Origin: JBHIFE01 sp046760985
GTDB lineage: Bacteria; Chloroflexota; Dehalococcoidia; Dehalococcoidales; RBG-16-60-22
Length of the DNA stretch: 32,209 bases
Direction of reading: 5' to 3'
NCBI GenBank assembly: GCA_046760985.1
Contig: JBHIFE010000002.1
Location: 1-32,209 of the forward strand
Below, piece by piece: positions 31,112-32,209 of the stretch. Within the stretch, counting starts at the first letter, position 1. Every line of letters starts with the position of its first letter. The translations under genes were made by a program, and so were the position numbers. The notes under the pieces are model-generated. The model was not told the DNA's origin. It saw only the letters and a list, made by a program, of their open reading frames with translations, and did no database searches.

Positions 31112-32209
31112 ACCCGATTCCCGTGGTTACTTCGGGCAATACGGTGGTAAGTTTGTCCCGGAGACACTGATGGCAGCCCTTAGCCAGCTGGAGTCAGCTT
31201 ATGCTGAAGCCTGTGCTGATACTGAGTTCCAACGGCAATTTAACCAGTTGTGCCGCGAATACATTGGTAGACCAACACCCCTTTACCCTGCCCAACAATT
31301 GTCCGCTAAAATCGGCGGGGCGACCATTCTGCTGAAACGGGAAGACCTAGCCCATACCGGGGCTCACAAGATTAACAATGCCCTGGGGCAGGGGCTACTA
31401 GCCAAGCGCATGGGCAAAACAAGGGTAATTGCCGAGACCGGCGCTGGTCAACATGGCGTAGCCGTAGCTACAGTGTGCGCCATGTTTGGTCTTGACTGCA
31501 TTATCTACATGGGAGAGGAGGACATGCACCGTCAGTCGCCTAATGTTCACCGCATGAAACTAACGGGGGCTGAAGTGCGCCCGGTATCGTCGGGCAGTCG
31601 GACGCTAAAAGACGCCATCAATGAAGCCATCCGCGACTGGGTTACTAACGTCCACAACACCTACTACCTTCTTGGCTCGGTTGTCGGTCCCCACCCCTAT
31701 CCGATGATAGTGCGTGACTTTCAGTCAATAATCGGAGAGGAAACAAAGGAACAGATTCTGGCAGTGTACCATCACCTACCTGACTACCTAGTTGCTTGTG
31801 TCGGCGGCGGCAGTAACAGTATCGGGCTGTTCCACCCCTTCTTTAACGATGGAGGAGTTAAATTTATCGGCGTTGAGGCTGCCGGGCGAGGTCTGGAGAC
31901 CAATCAACATGCCGCCTCACTGGTCGCCGGTAAGACTGGTGTCTTGCACGGGACCAAGTCATATCTGCTGGAGGACAGTAATGGTCAGATACGGGCAACC
32001 CATAGTATTGCTCCCGGGCTTGACTATCCCGGGGTAGGACCGGAACATAGCTACTATAAAGACATTGGTCGTGCCACCTATGTCGCGGTTACTGACGCCC
32101 AGGCGCTGGAAGGCTTCAAGCTCTTGTGTGACACCGAGGGTATAATTCCGGCGCTGGAACCAGCCCACGCTATCTATTATGCCGCCAAGCTAGCCACTGA
32201 ATTGCCCCA
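31095..32209 (+). CDS. trpB: Tryptophan synthase beta chain (3' truncated by window end)
   Basis: The frame stays open from the ATG at 31095 to the last base, giving about 371 of roughly 395-400 residues. A second in-frame ATG follows at 31098; AGGAG lies 6 nt before the first. Sequence features are RGYFGQYGGKFVPETLM at the start, HTGAHKINNALGQG with the PLP lysine in HK, ETGAGQHGVA, the phosphate-binding glycine loop GGGSNSIGLFHPF, and EPAHA near the edge. This is the TrpB1 form that pairs with TrpA to condense indole with serine. The start overlaps trpF by 17 bp. trpA would be expected just beyond the window. Confidence 0.96.
   Translation, partial: MMTKDRPDSRGYFGQYGGKFVPETLMAALSQLESAYAEACADTEFQRQFNQLCREYIGRPTPLYPAQQLSAKIGGATILLKREDLAHTGAHKINNALGQGLLAKRMGKTRVIAETGAGQHGVAVATVCAMFGLDCIIYMGEEDMHRQSPNVHRMKLTGAEVRPVSSGSRTLKDAINEAIRDWVTNVHNTYYLLGSVVGPHPYPMIVRDFQSIIGEETKEQILAVYHHLPDYLVACVGGGSNSIGLFHPFFNDGGVKFIGVEAAGRGLETNQHAASLVAGKTGVLHGTKSYLLEDSNGQIRATHSIAPGLDYPGVGPEHSYYKDIGRATYVAVTDAQALEGFKLLCDTEGIIPALEPAHAIYYAAKLATELP

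Noticed and set aside
1..32209. tRNA, rRNA, insertion sequences, phage genes, toxin-antitoxin pairs or defence systems
   Set aside because: None of their sequence or protein signatures was seen by eye in either strand; a covariance or HMM scan would be needed to exclude divergent examples.

Overview
This window appears to come from an anaerobic bacterium. Familiarity with the gene set points to Chloroflexota, possibly Dehalococcoidia, but no marker gene proves this. Supporting signs are a stand-alone desulforedoxin, a CoA-dehydratase-activase-type protein, a T-box-controlled trp operon, frequent GTG/TTG starts and many 1-4 nt stop/start overlaps. Nothing resembles a phage, IS element, CRISPR array, tRNA or rRNA. 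The window is cut through a gene at both ends.

Layout. 1-1443 (+): the tail of an acyl-CoA dehydratase activase-related protein, a promoter/hairpin puzzle at 512-577, then three small proteins (PRC-barrel, zinc ribbon, cysteine-free IscA/HesB-like). 1501-2715 (-): cinA, divergent from a type IIA P-type Ca2+ ATPase (2818-5520, +). 5535-8970 (-): a soluble signalling operon of PAS histidine kinase, tandem-receiver protein and receiver-HD-GYP protein. It runs from a strong promoter that overlaps a 14-bp palindrome.

9174-13806: otsA-otsB (+) converge on glgC-galT-like (-), with the two 3' ends overlapping by 9 bp. Together they could make ADP-glucose and trehalose. 14044-14508 (-): Hsp20 with a strong terminator. 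14784-15098 (+): a small CC-motif protein and a 40-residue desulforedoxin. 15261-17278 (+): a formyltransferase-fold protein coupled to a nitrilase.

17300-20115 (-): hydroxypyruvate isomerase, tartronate-semialdehyde-type reductase and a PflA-like radical SAM protein. These diverge from a complete dipeptide/oligopeptide-type ABC importer (20379-26290, +). 26309-32209 (+): promoter, tRNA-Trp-type T-box leader with intrinsic terminator, and trpE-G-D-C-F-B, with trpB cut by the window end.

Most genes belong to known families. The best candidates for something less described are the formyltransferase/nitrilase pair, the cysteine-free IscA-like protein in its small-protein cluster, the CC-motif protein with desulforedoxin, the near-consensus promoter firing directly into a terminator-like hairpin, and the TTGAC/GTCAA inverted repeats at two divergent promoters. 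I did not find a clearly new multi-gene defence or mobile system.
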